Source: JAYEID01 sp964581885 (GTDB lineage Bacteria > Patescibacteriota > WWE3 > JAUXAW01 > JAYEID01). From it: a stretch of DNA of 10,143 bases. The stretch spans positions 1 through 10,143 of the forward strand of contig CAZOPS010000026.1 in assembly GCA_964581885.1 (NCBI GenBank). Reading direction: 5' to 3'. Numbering within the stretch: position 1 is the stretch's first letter; every line of letters starts with the position of its first letter. The notes under the pieces were generated by a model. The model had not been told where the DNA came from. It saw only the letters and a program-made list of their open reading frames with translations, and did no database searches. The translations under genes were made by a program, and so were the position numbers. This document shows, piece by piece, positions 1 to 5,048 of the stretch.

Positions 1-2
1 TT

Positions 3-242
3 TGGATTGCGGTTGTGTGGCTTTTTGATTTTGAGGGGAGGGTTTCGGTGGGTGTTGGGCTGGGGTTTCTTGTGCTTTGTCCCTTCCTTTTGATTTTTAA
101 GGCCGAGTTTATTGCGGAAAAGGCCGCAGTTTGGGCGTATATGTTTTTGCTTGTGGGAGTAATCCATGAAGTTATCGAATATAGGCGTGAAGAACACGGG
201 TTAAACAGATCTGAGAACACAGATGATACAGATGGGGAATAG
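3..242 (+). CDS. C-terminal part of a small membrane protein (5' end outside window)
   Basis: The frame is open from the first complete codon at base 3 to a TAG at 240-242. A GTG at 15 is possible as a start but lies inside a hydrophobic run, so I read this as the tail of a longer gene entering from the left. Two membrane segments are visible: a Gly/Val/Leu-rich one (about bases 50-105) and a second around AVWAYMFLLVGVI. An acidic and basic hydrophilic tail follows. The last dozen residues (NRSENTDDTDGE) are encoded by three copies of ACAGAT, so the tail looks derived from a short repeat rather than from the ancestral protein. The family is not recognisable from this fragment. It is followed at once by a heptad repeat array, and no Shine-Dalgarno or start can be assigned. 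Confidence 0.55.
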   Translation, partial: WIAVVWLFDFEGRVSVGVGLGFLVLCPFLLIFKAEFIAEKAAVWAYMFLLVGVIHEVIEYRREEHGLNRSENTDDTDGE

Positions 243-448
243 GAGTGGTGAATTACAAATTACAAATTTTAAATTTTCAATTTTCAATCTAAGAGGGTAA
301 GAATAATGAATAGAGAATAAGGGATAGGAGACAAGAAATACCAAATAACAAATAACAAATGCCAAATATTAATATTAAGATTAAACCTTTTACATTTTTT
401 TAACTAGTTGCCAGTTACTAATTTCTAATTAAAAATTACGTAGAGAAG
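243..448. repeat. Heptad (7-bp period) repeat arrays in a gene-free spacer
   Basis: From 250 to 375 the sequence divides into 18 consecutive 7-base units in one unbroken phase, starting GAATTAC and AAATTAC, moving through AAATTTT and GAGAATA types and ending with ACAAATA and CCAAATA types. A second short array of six units (401-442) uses TAACTAG, TTGCCAG and TTACTAA forms. Unit families change along the array while the 7-base phase holds. No ORF, tRNA or convincing promoter is visible here. The whole stretch from 243 to 601 is non-coding. Confidence 0.75.
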
Positions 449-468
449 CGACGATCGTCGGTGTTTTT
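449..468 (+). terminator. Small palindrome followed by a T-run, possible weak terminator
   Basis: CGACGATCGTCG (449-460) is a perfect 12-base palindrome. As a hairpin it gives a 4-bp CGAC/GTCG stem with a GATC loop, and five T residues follow at 464-468. This could end transcription of the upstream membrane-protein gene. The stem is short and the fragment could equally be one more palindromic repeat. An A-run at 472-480 lies just downstream. Confidence 0.25.
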
Positions 469-502
469 CGTAAAAAAAAATACTGAGATCTGGTAGCTGA
501 AA

Positions 503-540
503 GCGGACTAAATACTAATCCGCCTCCGTCGGTTGACGGA
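503..540. repeat. Two adjacent GC-rich mini-hairpins
   Basis: GCGGA (503-507) pairs with TCCGC (519-523) across an 11-base loop. TCCGTC (525-530) pairs with GACGGA (535-540) across a GGTT loop, and a partial further copy (GGACGGA) follows at 545-551. They stand out from the AT-rich spacer and look like a small palindromic interspersed element placed between heptad arrays. Confidence 0.45.
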
Positions 541-548
541 TGGTGGAC

Positions 549-590
549 GGATATCGGATAACGTGTAACGAATTACTAACTATTAACTAC
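549..590. repeat. Heptad repeat array just upstream of the 602 start
   Basis: Six in-phase 7-base units (GGATATC, GGATAAC, GTGTAAC and so on) run up to 11 bases before the ATG at 602. They occupy the place where a leader and ribosome binding site would lie. No Shine-Dalgarno motif is present, so this repeat-derived DNA probably forms the 5' untranslated region. Confidence 0.6.
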
Positions 591-601
591 CAAACAAATT
601 A

Positions 602-2158
602 ATGAGCTCGCAATTCAAAAAAACACTCTTTTTTATTTCCATTTTTGCTGCAATTTTTCTTTTCTATTTCTCCCCACTACTTTTCAATGTTTTTGGTTCG
701 CGCACACTCGGTTATTGGGGAGATAAGATAGGTGTTATTGCTAGGCTAGAGGAGGGTTATGTTGGGTTTTTAAACCAGCCTCTTTTACGGTTGGCGCTTA
801 TGGCTTTGCAGCCTTTTCTTTCTCCTTTTGGAAGTTATAATTTTTTAGTGCTACTTAGTTTTCCTTTAGCTTGCTTTTTTTCTTACCGATTTTTTTGCCG
901 GTTTTTTGATTCGTTCCTCGCGTTTGCGTTGAGTTTGGTTTTTACTTTTGCCCCGTACCATTTTTACAAAAGCTATAACCACTTAGACCTTGCTCAGGTT
1001 TGGGTTTTCCCACTTTTCTTTTCTGCGCTTTTGGACTTTGATAGTGAAAAAAGCAAAGCAAATATTTTAAAGTTGGCTGGTGTGATGGCAGTTACAACGC
1101 TGATCTCTAACTATTATGGGTACTTTACCCTGCTAATTATAGCTTTACATTTCGTATTTAGTTTTGTGCGGGAAAGTTATGTAAAAGATGAAGACTCGGT
1201 TAAAACTAACGCTAATCAACGCAAATTGCATGCGAATCCACGCGAAAAAGGAAAGCCAGAGGCGGATAACGGCGTGCGGGGTGCGGAAGGCGGGTTACAA
1301 ATTACCAGTTACTTGTTATTAGTTACTAGTTACCTTTTGTTTACCGTGCCCTTCGTTCTACCTTATATTCGGGGGGTTTATTTTGGTGATGTAGGTGAAA
1401 GTGTGGAGGTTGCAAAAGTTTCTGAGGGGGTAGCAAAGCGAGATGTTACGGATTTTGTGGCTTTTTCCGCTCGGCCTCGGTATTACATTGTGCCTTCTGT
1501 TGATCATCCTGTGTTTGGCAACTTAGCGCAGTCAATTCACAACTGGTTTGAAAGTACGGGATATTTTCTTTTTGACGACTTTTTTTGGGAGGAACATTCT
1601 GCCATTTTTTTAGGCTGTATAAATTTACTACTTGCTGGGTATGCTGTTTGGATTGCGTTTAGATTAAATAGGAAAAAAATTGGCAGAATTACCAATTACC
1701 AATTACCAATTTTCAATAAAAGGCGGAACGGCGAAATTACTAGTTGCCAGTTACCAGTTACTAGTTACTACATTCGTCTTTTCTTTTGGCTCGGGGTGGG
1801 AATTTTTATTCTTTCCCTGCCTCCTATCATTTCTGTTTCTGGATTTAGAATTTATTTGCCATCTTACCTAATGATGAGAGCATTTCCTATGTTTAGGACC
1901 CTTTCACGGTTAGGTTTGCCTCTTCTCCTTTGTGTTCTTATTCTCACCGGTTATGGAATAAAATTTTTAAGACAAAGGTTGAACCTTTCTGGTACTAGTT
2001 ACTTGTTGCTAGTTACCAGTTACTGCTTCTTAGCACTGTTCGAATTTTACCTTCCGCTCGAAATAAAGGAAGTTCCGCCCAGGGACTCTAGTCAGTACAG
2101 GGGTATTTTGGAGAAGGGTATAAGAAAAAGCGAGAAAGAAATAGAAAATAATAGATAG
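602..2158 (+). CDS. GT-C-like polytopic membrane glycosyltransferase, repeat-invaded and probably C-terminally truncated
   Basis: This is a 518-aa multi-spanning inner-membrane protein. The N-terminal hydrophobic helix is followed by an extracytoplasmic loop with GYWGDKIG (D41 is a candidate catalytic Asp). FAPYHFYKSYNHLDLAQVW (about 117-134), the loop VDHPVFGNLAQSIHNW (300-315) and FPMFRTLSRLGLP (428-440) resemble large bacterial GT-C or YfhO-like membrane proteins. Such proteins are thought to use polyprenyl-phosphate sugars outside the membrane, but the substrate here is unknown. Three heptad-repeat patches sit inside the gene and encode residues about 221-245, 362-389 and 464-474 (TSYLLLVTSY, ITNYQLP). 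Residues 200-232 are an unusually polar repeat-derived loop. The protein stops soon after the last helix, where relatives usually carry a soluble C-terminal domain, and the stop lies in a heptad array. The ATG at 602 is the first in frame; no Shine-Dalgarno is visible. Confidence 0.7.
   Translation: MSSQFKKTLFFISIFAAIFLFYFSPLLFNVFGSRTLGYWGDKIGVIARLEEGYVGFLNQPLLRLALMALQPFLSPFGSYNFLVLLSFPLACFFSYRFFCRFFDSFLAFALSLVFTFAPYHFYKSYNHLDLAQVWVFPLFFSALLDFDSEKSKANILKLAGVMAVTTLISNYYGYFTLLIIALHFVFSFVRESYVKDEDSVKTNANQRKLHANPREKGKPEADNGVRGAEGGLQITSYLLLVTSYLLFTVPFVLPYIRGVYFGDVGESVEVAKVSEGVAKRDVTDFVAFSARPRYYIVPSVDHPVFGNLAQSIHNWFESTGYFLFDDFFWEEHSAIFLGCINLLLAGYAVWIAFRLNRKKIGRITNYQLPIFNKRRNGEITSCQLPVTSYYIRLFFWLGVGIFILSLPPIISVSGFRIYLPSYLMMRAFPMFRTLSRLGLPLLLCVLILTGYGIKFLRQRLNLSGTSYLLLVTSYCFLALFEFYLPLEIKEVPPRDSSQYRGILEKGIRKSEKEIENNR
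1262..1331 (+). repeat. Intragenic heptad array 1
   Basis: Ten 7-base units in one phase: five GC-rich (GCGGATA, ACGGCGT, GCGGGGT, GCGGAAG, GCGGGTT), then AT-rich ACAAATT, ACCAGTT, ACTTGTT, ATTAGTT and ACTAGTT. The reading frame stays open and the second half encodes ITSYLLLVTSY. The unit at 1311, whose phase would put TAG in frame, is ACTTGTT, giving TTG (Leu). Just upstream (about 1205-1250) is another repeat-like stretch with recurring ACGC and GCGAAT words. Confidence 0.75.
1686..1769 (+). repeat. Intragenic heptad array 2
   Basis: Twelve consecutive 7-base units (84 bases, exactly 28 codons) in one phase: GAATTAC/CAATTAC types, then AGGCGGA and ACGGCGA, then AGTTACC/AGTTACT types. It encodes ITNYQLPIFN followed by ITSCQLPVTSYY, in the segment between two membrane helices. 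The unit GCCAGTT at 1746 gives CAG where the ACTAGTT form would give TAG. Because 84 is a multiple of both 7 and 3, the whole array could be gained or lost without a frameshift. Confidence 0.8.
1991..2025 (+). repeat. Intragenic heptad array 3
   Basis: Five 7-base units (GGTACTA, GTTACTT, GTTGCTA, GTTACCA, GTTACTG) encode GTSYLLLVTSYC and form the start of the last membrane helix of the 602-2158 protein. The stop-phase unit at 2001 is again the ACTTGTT variant, read as TTG. Confidence 0.75.
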
Positions 2159-2205
2159 TAGATACTAAATACTAAATACTAAATACTAAATATTAAATAC
2201 TGGTA
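2150..2205 (+). repeat. Stop-bearing heptad array that ends gene 602-2158
   Basis: Eight in-phase units: two diverged ones, four of ACTAAAT, one ATTAAAT and one ACTGGTA. The TAG stop at 2156-2158 spans the first two units. A perfect ACTAAAT array contains TAA in every reading frame, so any ORF running into it ends. The family therefore differs from the stop-avoiding arrays inside the gene. Confidence 0.8.
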
Positions 2206-2284
2206 CAAGCTGTTTATTGGCGGGTTACTTTCCAAATTTAGATGTGGCAGACGTGGGGTCTAAGGATTTGCTAATATATGCACA
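2202..2284 (+). pseudogene. Possible remnant of the lost C-terminus of the 602-2158 protein
   Basis: After the ACTAAAT array one frame (codons starting at 2202) stays open until 2342. It reads AGYFPNLDVADVG, then SKDLLIYAQCGI, and continues into the next gene in another frame. The frame is +1 relative to the upstream gene. A phrase like GYFPN followed by a Gly-Ile near the end is reminiscent of soluble C-terminal domains of YfhO-like proteins, but the stretch is short and the match is by eye only. Confidence 0.2.
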
Positions 2285-3934
2285 ATGCGGGATTCACATA
2301 AAGTTTTTTTATTACTTTGTTTTTTTACAGCACTACGGATAGCTCTTTTTAATATTAATGCTGCTGAGTGGGGAGACGCATACCAAGTTCTCAGCACTGC
2401 AAAAAATATTTCTGAGTTATCTTTTCCTTTAGAAAAAACCCAGTTACCGCTTTTTCCTGCTATTATTGCTCCCTTTCTTTTTGTTTTTGAACCTCTGATG
2501 GCTGGCCGTTTGGTGGCTGCTTTGGCTTCCTTTGCTGTTTTAATTCTTTCATATGAGGTTTCCAAAAAGATTTTTCCTGAACGAGACTTTCATATTTGGG
2601 TACCTGTTCTTTTAGCTATATCTCCTGTTTTCTTTTATTGGTCGCTGCGGATAACAGCAATTACAGTTTTTACTGCCCTAATTCTTTTAGCTTTTTACTT
2701 ATTTTATGATTGGCGGGTTGAACTGGTTCCTAGATTAATTAAAGATGATCCTCCTCTTCTTAATTATATTTTTATTGGGCTTGTTATTGGCTTGTCTTGT
2801 CTTACTCGGCGGGAGGGGTTTTTGCTTTTTCCAGCTTTCCTCCTCTATTTTCTTATTCAAAAGCGTTGGGTAGAAACTGTGCTTTTTACTTTTGCCTGGG
2901 CAGTTGTAGTTTTGCCTTTGTTTGTTGGAGGGAGTTTTATTTTTGCAAATTTTTCTCTTAATACTTATCTTGGAGAAATTTTTAGCTATCAGATTTTGAA
3001 TTGGGAGTGGCTTAGGTTTTTTATTCTTTCTTATCTTTTCCTATTTATATTCCCTCCTTTCTTTGTTTTTGTTTATAAAGGCGTTTTTTCCTTTTTTGAG
3101 GGTACGCGAGATTTGCTGGTGCATCTTCCGCTTTTTGCTTTTATTTCCCTTCTGGAAATTTTGGTTCTTTTGATTTGGACTTCTTCTGTTCCTCTTGTTT
3201 TTGTTCCTCTAATACCGCTAATCTTGCCCTTCTTTTTAGAGGGAGTGGAGAATATTTTTGAACGTTATGATGGAGTTGTATTTAGGACTTGTATTCTGGT
3301 GCCTTGGTTTTTTGTTAGTTTGGGCTTATTTGTGTTGTATGTGGTTGGGCAGTATTATGTGCGTGCTTATTTTCTTGTTCTTTCTCGTGGTGGGCTGGCA
3401 CTTGTTCTTGCTTTTTCTGTTTTGGCTCTGATTTCTCTCTTTATCCACAACAGTGAAAAGGGACGGAATCTTTTCTTTGCTTCTTTAGTTGCAGTTTTAT
3501 TAGCTGCTTCTTTTGTTGTGATTGGGAATCAGCGTCAAGTTTATTCAACTGTAGAAAGCTTAGCTAGAAAGGCTCAAAATTTGGAGGGGAAAGTTGCGTA
3601 CTTTGACGAAACTGGGGTTTCTCAGTGGTATCTAAATGTTCTTAGTGATAAGGGTGTTTATTATAGCGAGGAGAAGAGTTTTTCTGAGGCAGAACAATGG
3701 GAGTGGTTGCAGGAGAATAATGTTAGTTATCTTTTGTGGACCACAGAGTATAATTGGGGGGCAATTTTAGATGTGCAAGAGGAGGATGATTTTGAAGATA
3801 GGTTTGAATTAGTAGAAGCTCACTCTGTTGAAATTAAAGATTTTATTGATGGGTATTTGATTGAGAAAGGTATTTTAGCGGAGAGAGAATACCCAAAGCT
3901 TAGAAGCGAACTATATAAAATCACGCACAATTAA
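2285..3934 (+). CDS. GT39/PMT-like polytopic glycosyltransferase (GT-C fold)
   Basis: This 549-aa inner-membrane protein has an N-terminal helix with the usual LRIALF motif, then EWGDAY. D31 in the first extracytoplasmic loop is the expected position of the catalytic Asp in the PMT/ArnT superfamily. TQLPLFP (52-58) and GRLVAALAS (74-82) match the loop and second helix of the PMT_2 pattern. Many hydrophobic helices follow, then a soluble C-terminal domain from about residue 420 (VESLARKAQNLEGKVAYF onward) with an acidic stretch. Members of this superfamily transfer a sugar from a polyprenyl-phosphate donor to a protein or glycan acceptor outside the membrane; donor and acceptor are unknown here. 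The ATG fits the family's N-terminus. An AAGGA about 20 bases upstream is too far for a good Shine-Dalgarno. The coding sequence has no internal heptad arrays, unlike its upstream neighbour. Its TAA lies in the first copy of a 17-bp tandem repeat. Confidence 0.75.
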   Translation: MRDSHKVFLLLCFFTALRIALFNINAAEWGDAYQVLSTAKNISELSFPLEKTQLPLFPAIIAPFLFVFEPLMAGRLVAALASFAVLILSYEVSKKIFPERDFHIWVPVLLAISPVFFYWSLRITAITVFTALILLAFYLFYDWRVELVPRLIKDDPPLLNYIFIGLVIGLSCLTRREGFLLFPAFLLYFLIQKRWVETVLFTFAWAVVVLPLFVGGSFIFANFSLNTYLGEIFSYQILNWEWLRFFILSYLFLFIFPPFFVFVYKGVFSFFEGTRDLLVHLPLFAFISLLEILVLLIWTSSVPLVFVPLIPLILPFFLEGVENIFERYDGVVFRTCILVPWFFVSLGLFVLYVVGQYYVRAYFLVLSRGGLALVLAFSVLALISLFIHNSEKGRNLFFASLVAVLLAASFVVIGNQRQVYSTVESLARKAQNLEGKVAYFDETGVSQWYLNVLSDKGVYYSEEKSFSEAEQWEWLQENNVSYLLWTTEYNWGAILDVQEEDDFEDRFELVEAHSVEIKDFIDGYLIEKGILAEREYPKLRSELYKITHN

Positions 3935-4011
3935 ATTAGCTAGACAATCAAGTTAGCTAGGCAATTAAATTAGCCAGGCAATTAAGTTAGCTGGGCAATT
4001 AAGTTAGCTAG
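3929..4011 (+). repeat. 17-bp tandem repeat overlapping a stop codon
   Basis: Nearly five copies of a 17-base unit, consensus GCAATTAAGTTAGCTAG, with breaks near 3943/3944, 3960/3961, 3977/3978 and 3994/3995. Copies differ by one to four substitutions. The first, partial copy includes the TAA stop (3932-3934) of the upstream GT-C gene, so the last residue or two of that protein may be repeat-derived. The period is 17, not 7, so this is a different repeat class from its neighbours. Confidence 0.8.
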
Positions 4012-4052
4012 GATTGAATTAACTACTAATAATTCCAAACTCACTATTTGCA

Positions 4053-4297
4053 ACGTATAACATGCAACATATAGCATGCAGCGTGTAGCGTACAGCATGC
4101 AGCATGCAGCGTGTAGCGTGCAGCATGCAATGTGCAACATGTTGCATGCTGCATATAACGTATAACGTGCAACGTGTAGCGAATTACAAATTACCAAGTT
4201 TAAATTACAAATTACCAAGTTTAAATTACAAATTACAAATTTTAAATTTTAAATTACTAATTACTAATTGCTAGTTGCTAATTACTAACAACTATTA
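4053..4297 (+). repeat. 35-unit phase-locked heptad array with three sub-families
   Basis: The sequence divides into 35 consecutive 7-base units without loss of phase. The first 18 (4053-4178) follow R-C-R-T-R-Y-A, for example GCATGCA, GCGTGTA and ACGTGCA. They are largely alternating purine-pyrimidine and rich in self-complementary GCATGC. Units 19-29 are ACAAATT, ACCAAGT and TTAAATT types, including a perfect 21-base higher-order repeat. The last few are ACTAATT and GCTAGTT types. The array ends five bases before the ATG of the GT2 gene, so it must form the leader of that gene. A minus-strand frame is open across part of it only because the repeat lacks stops in that direction; it is not a gene. 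Confidence 0.85.
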
Positions 4298-4301
4298 TTT
4301 T

Positions 4302-4985
4302 ATGATTGATCTTTCTGTTGTGATTCCTGTTTACAATGAAGAAGAAACTATTGAAGAAGTTATTCGTAGGGTCCAGAAGTTACCGTTGGAAAAAGAAATT
4401 ATTTTGGTTGATGATAATTCCAGTGATGGTTCAACAACAATTTTAAAAAAATACCAGAGGGAAGAAAATATGAAGGTTGTGTTTTTTTCTGAAAATAGGG
4501 GAAAGGGCGCAGCTCTTAGGGAGGGCTTTAAACATGTTTCTGGTTTATATACAGTGGTACAAGATGGGGATTTGGAATATAATCCTGAGGATTTGGTAAA
4601 GATGTATAAGGTTGCGGAGGAAAAAGATGCGAAGGTAGTTTACGGAAACCGTTTTTGGAAGGGAGGAAAACCAAAGGGTATGGCGTGGGGAAATTATATT
4701 TTTAATTTAATTTTGGCTCGGCTGGCTACTGTTTTGTATGGCCAAAAAATTAGCGACGCTGCGACCTGTTACAAAATGTTTAAGACAGATTTCTTAAAAA
4801 GATTGTCTTTGGAATGTGAGGGTTTTGAGTTCTGTTCTGAGGTTACTGCCAAGTCACGACTGCGTGGAGAAAGGATTTTTGAGGTTCCTGTTTCTTATAC
4901 GCCCCGAACTTTGCAGGAAGGAAAAAAGATTCGTCCGTGGCATGCCCTTGATTTTTTTTGGGCATTATTGAAATATAGATTATGA
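4302..4985 (+). CDS. DPM1-like GT2 polyprenyl-phosphate glycosyltransferase
   Basis: This 227-aa cytoplasmic-face enzyme is expected to transfer a sugar from an NDP-sugar to polyprenyl phosphate, making the lipid donor used by GT-C enzymes. It has the family hallmarks in order: SVVIPVYNEEETI (5-17), VDDNSSDGS (36-44, nucleotide binding), ENRGKGAALREGF (64-76), and QDGDLEYNPED (87-97), the DxD-type metal-binding motif that reads DADLQYDP in dolichol-phosphate mannosyltransferases. ISDAATCYKMF and the EFCSEVTAKSRLRG segment follow near 155-190. There is no C-terminal membrane anchor or GtrA-type domain, and the length is typical of soluble DPM1 proteins. I chose the ATG at 4302 because the family begins with this short strand; the upstream TTG at 4275 lies inside the heptad array. 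No Shine-Dalgarno is present. It sits between GT-C genes, which fits a donor-making role. Confidence 0.85.
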   Translation: MIDLSVVIPVYNEEETIEEVIRRVQKLPLEKEIILVDDNSSDGSTTILKKYQREENMKVVFFSENRGKGAALREGFKHVSGLYTVVQDGDLEYNPEDLVKMYKVAEEKDAKVVYGNRFWKGGKPKGMAWGNYIFNLILARLATVLYGQKISDAATCYKMFKTDFLKRLSLECEGFEFCSEVTAKSRLRGERIFEVPVSYTPRTLQEGKKIRPWHALDFFWALLKYRL

Positions 4986-5048
4986 GACTAGTAACTCGCA
5001 ATTGGTAACTAGCAACTAAATACTGATTACTAAACACTGCATGAGATA
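4986..5048 (+). repeat. Spacer built entirely of nine heptads
   Basis: The gap between the GT2 stop (TGA, 4983-4985) and the GTG start at 5049 is exactly 63 bases and divides into nine 7-base units. They include GACTAGT, AACTCGC, AATTGGT and AACTAGC, then AACTAAA and TACTAAA types. The first units are in the stop-bearing orientation, the reverse complement of the ACTAGTT form found inside genes. Confidence 0.75.

Noticed and set aside
533..561. TTGACG as a -35 element for the 602 gene
   Set aside because: At 17 bases downstream the hexamer is GGATAA, a poor -10, and the TTGACG lies within a mini-hairpin repeat.
449..600. Riboswitch or structured RNA leader
   Set aside because: The hairpins are short, unconnected and repeat-like. 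I see no match to a known riboswitch core.
1680..1871. Plus-strand frame of 63 codons containing TNYQFSI and ASYQLLV
   Set aside because: Out-of-frame reading of the intragenic heptads and the adjacent helix of the 602-2158 gene. It illustrates that the repeat is translatable in several frames but is not a gene.
2260..2565. Minus-strand frame of 101 codons, Lys/Ala-rich
   Set aside because: It is antisense to the N-terminus of the GT39-like gene, has no ribosome site, and its composition follows from complementing T-rich membrane codons.
3982..4218. Minus-strand open frame of 78 codons rich in Cys, Leu, His and Tyr
   Set aside because: It lies over the 7-bp repeat array and its peptide has the expected seven-residue periodicity. 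It is open only because the repeat lacks stops in that direction.
4053..4297. CRISPR array
   Set aside because: Units are seven bases long with no unique spacers between conserved repeats, and no cas genes are visible.
4275..4301. TTG start adding nine residues to the GT2 protein
   Set aside because: It lies inside the heptad array, and the family's N-terminus fits the ATG at 4302.
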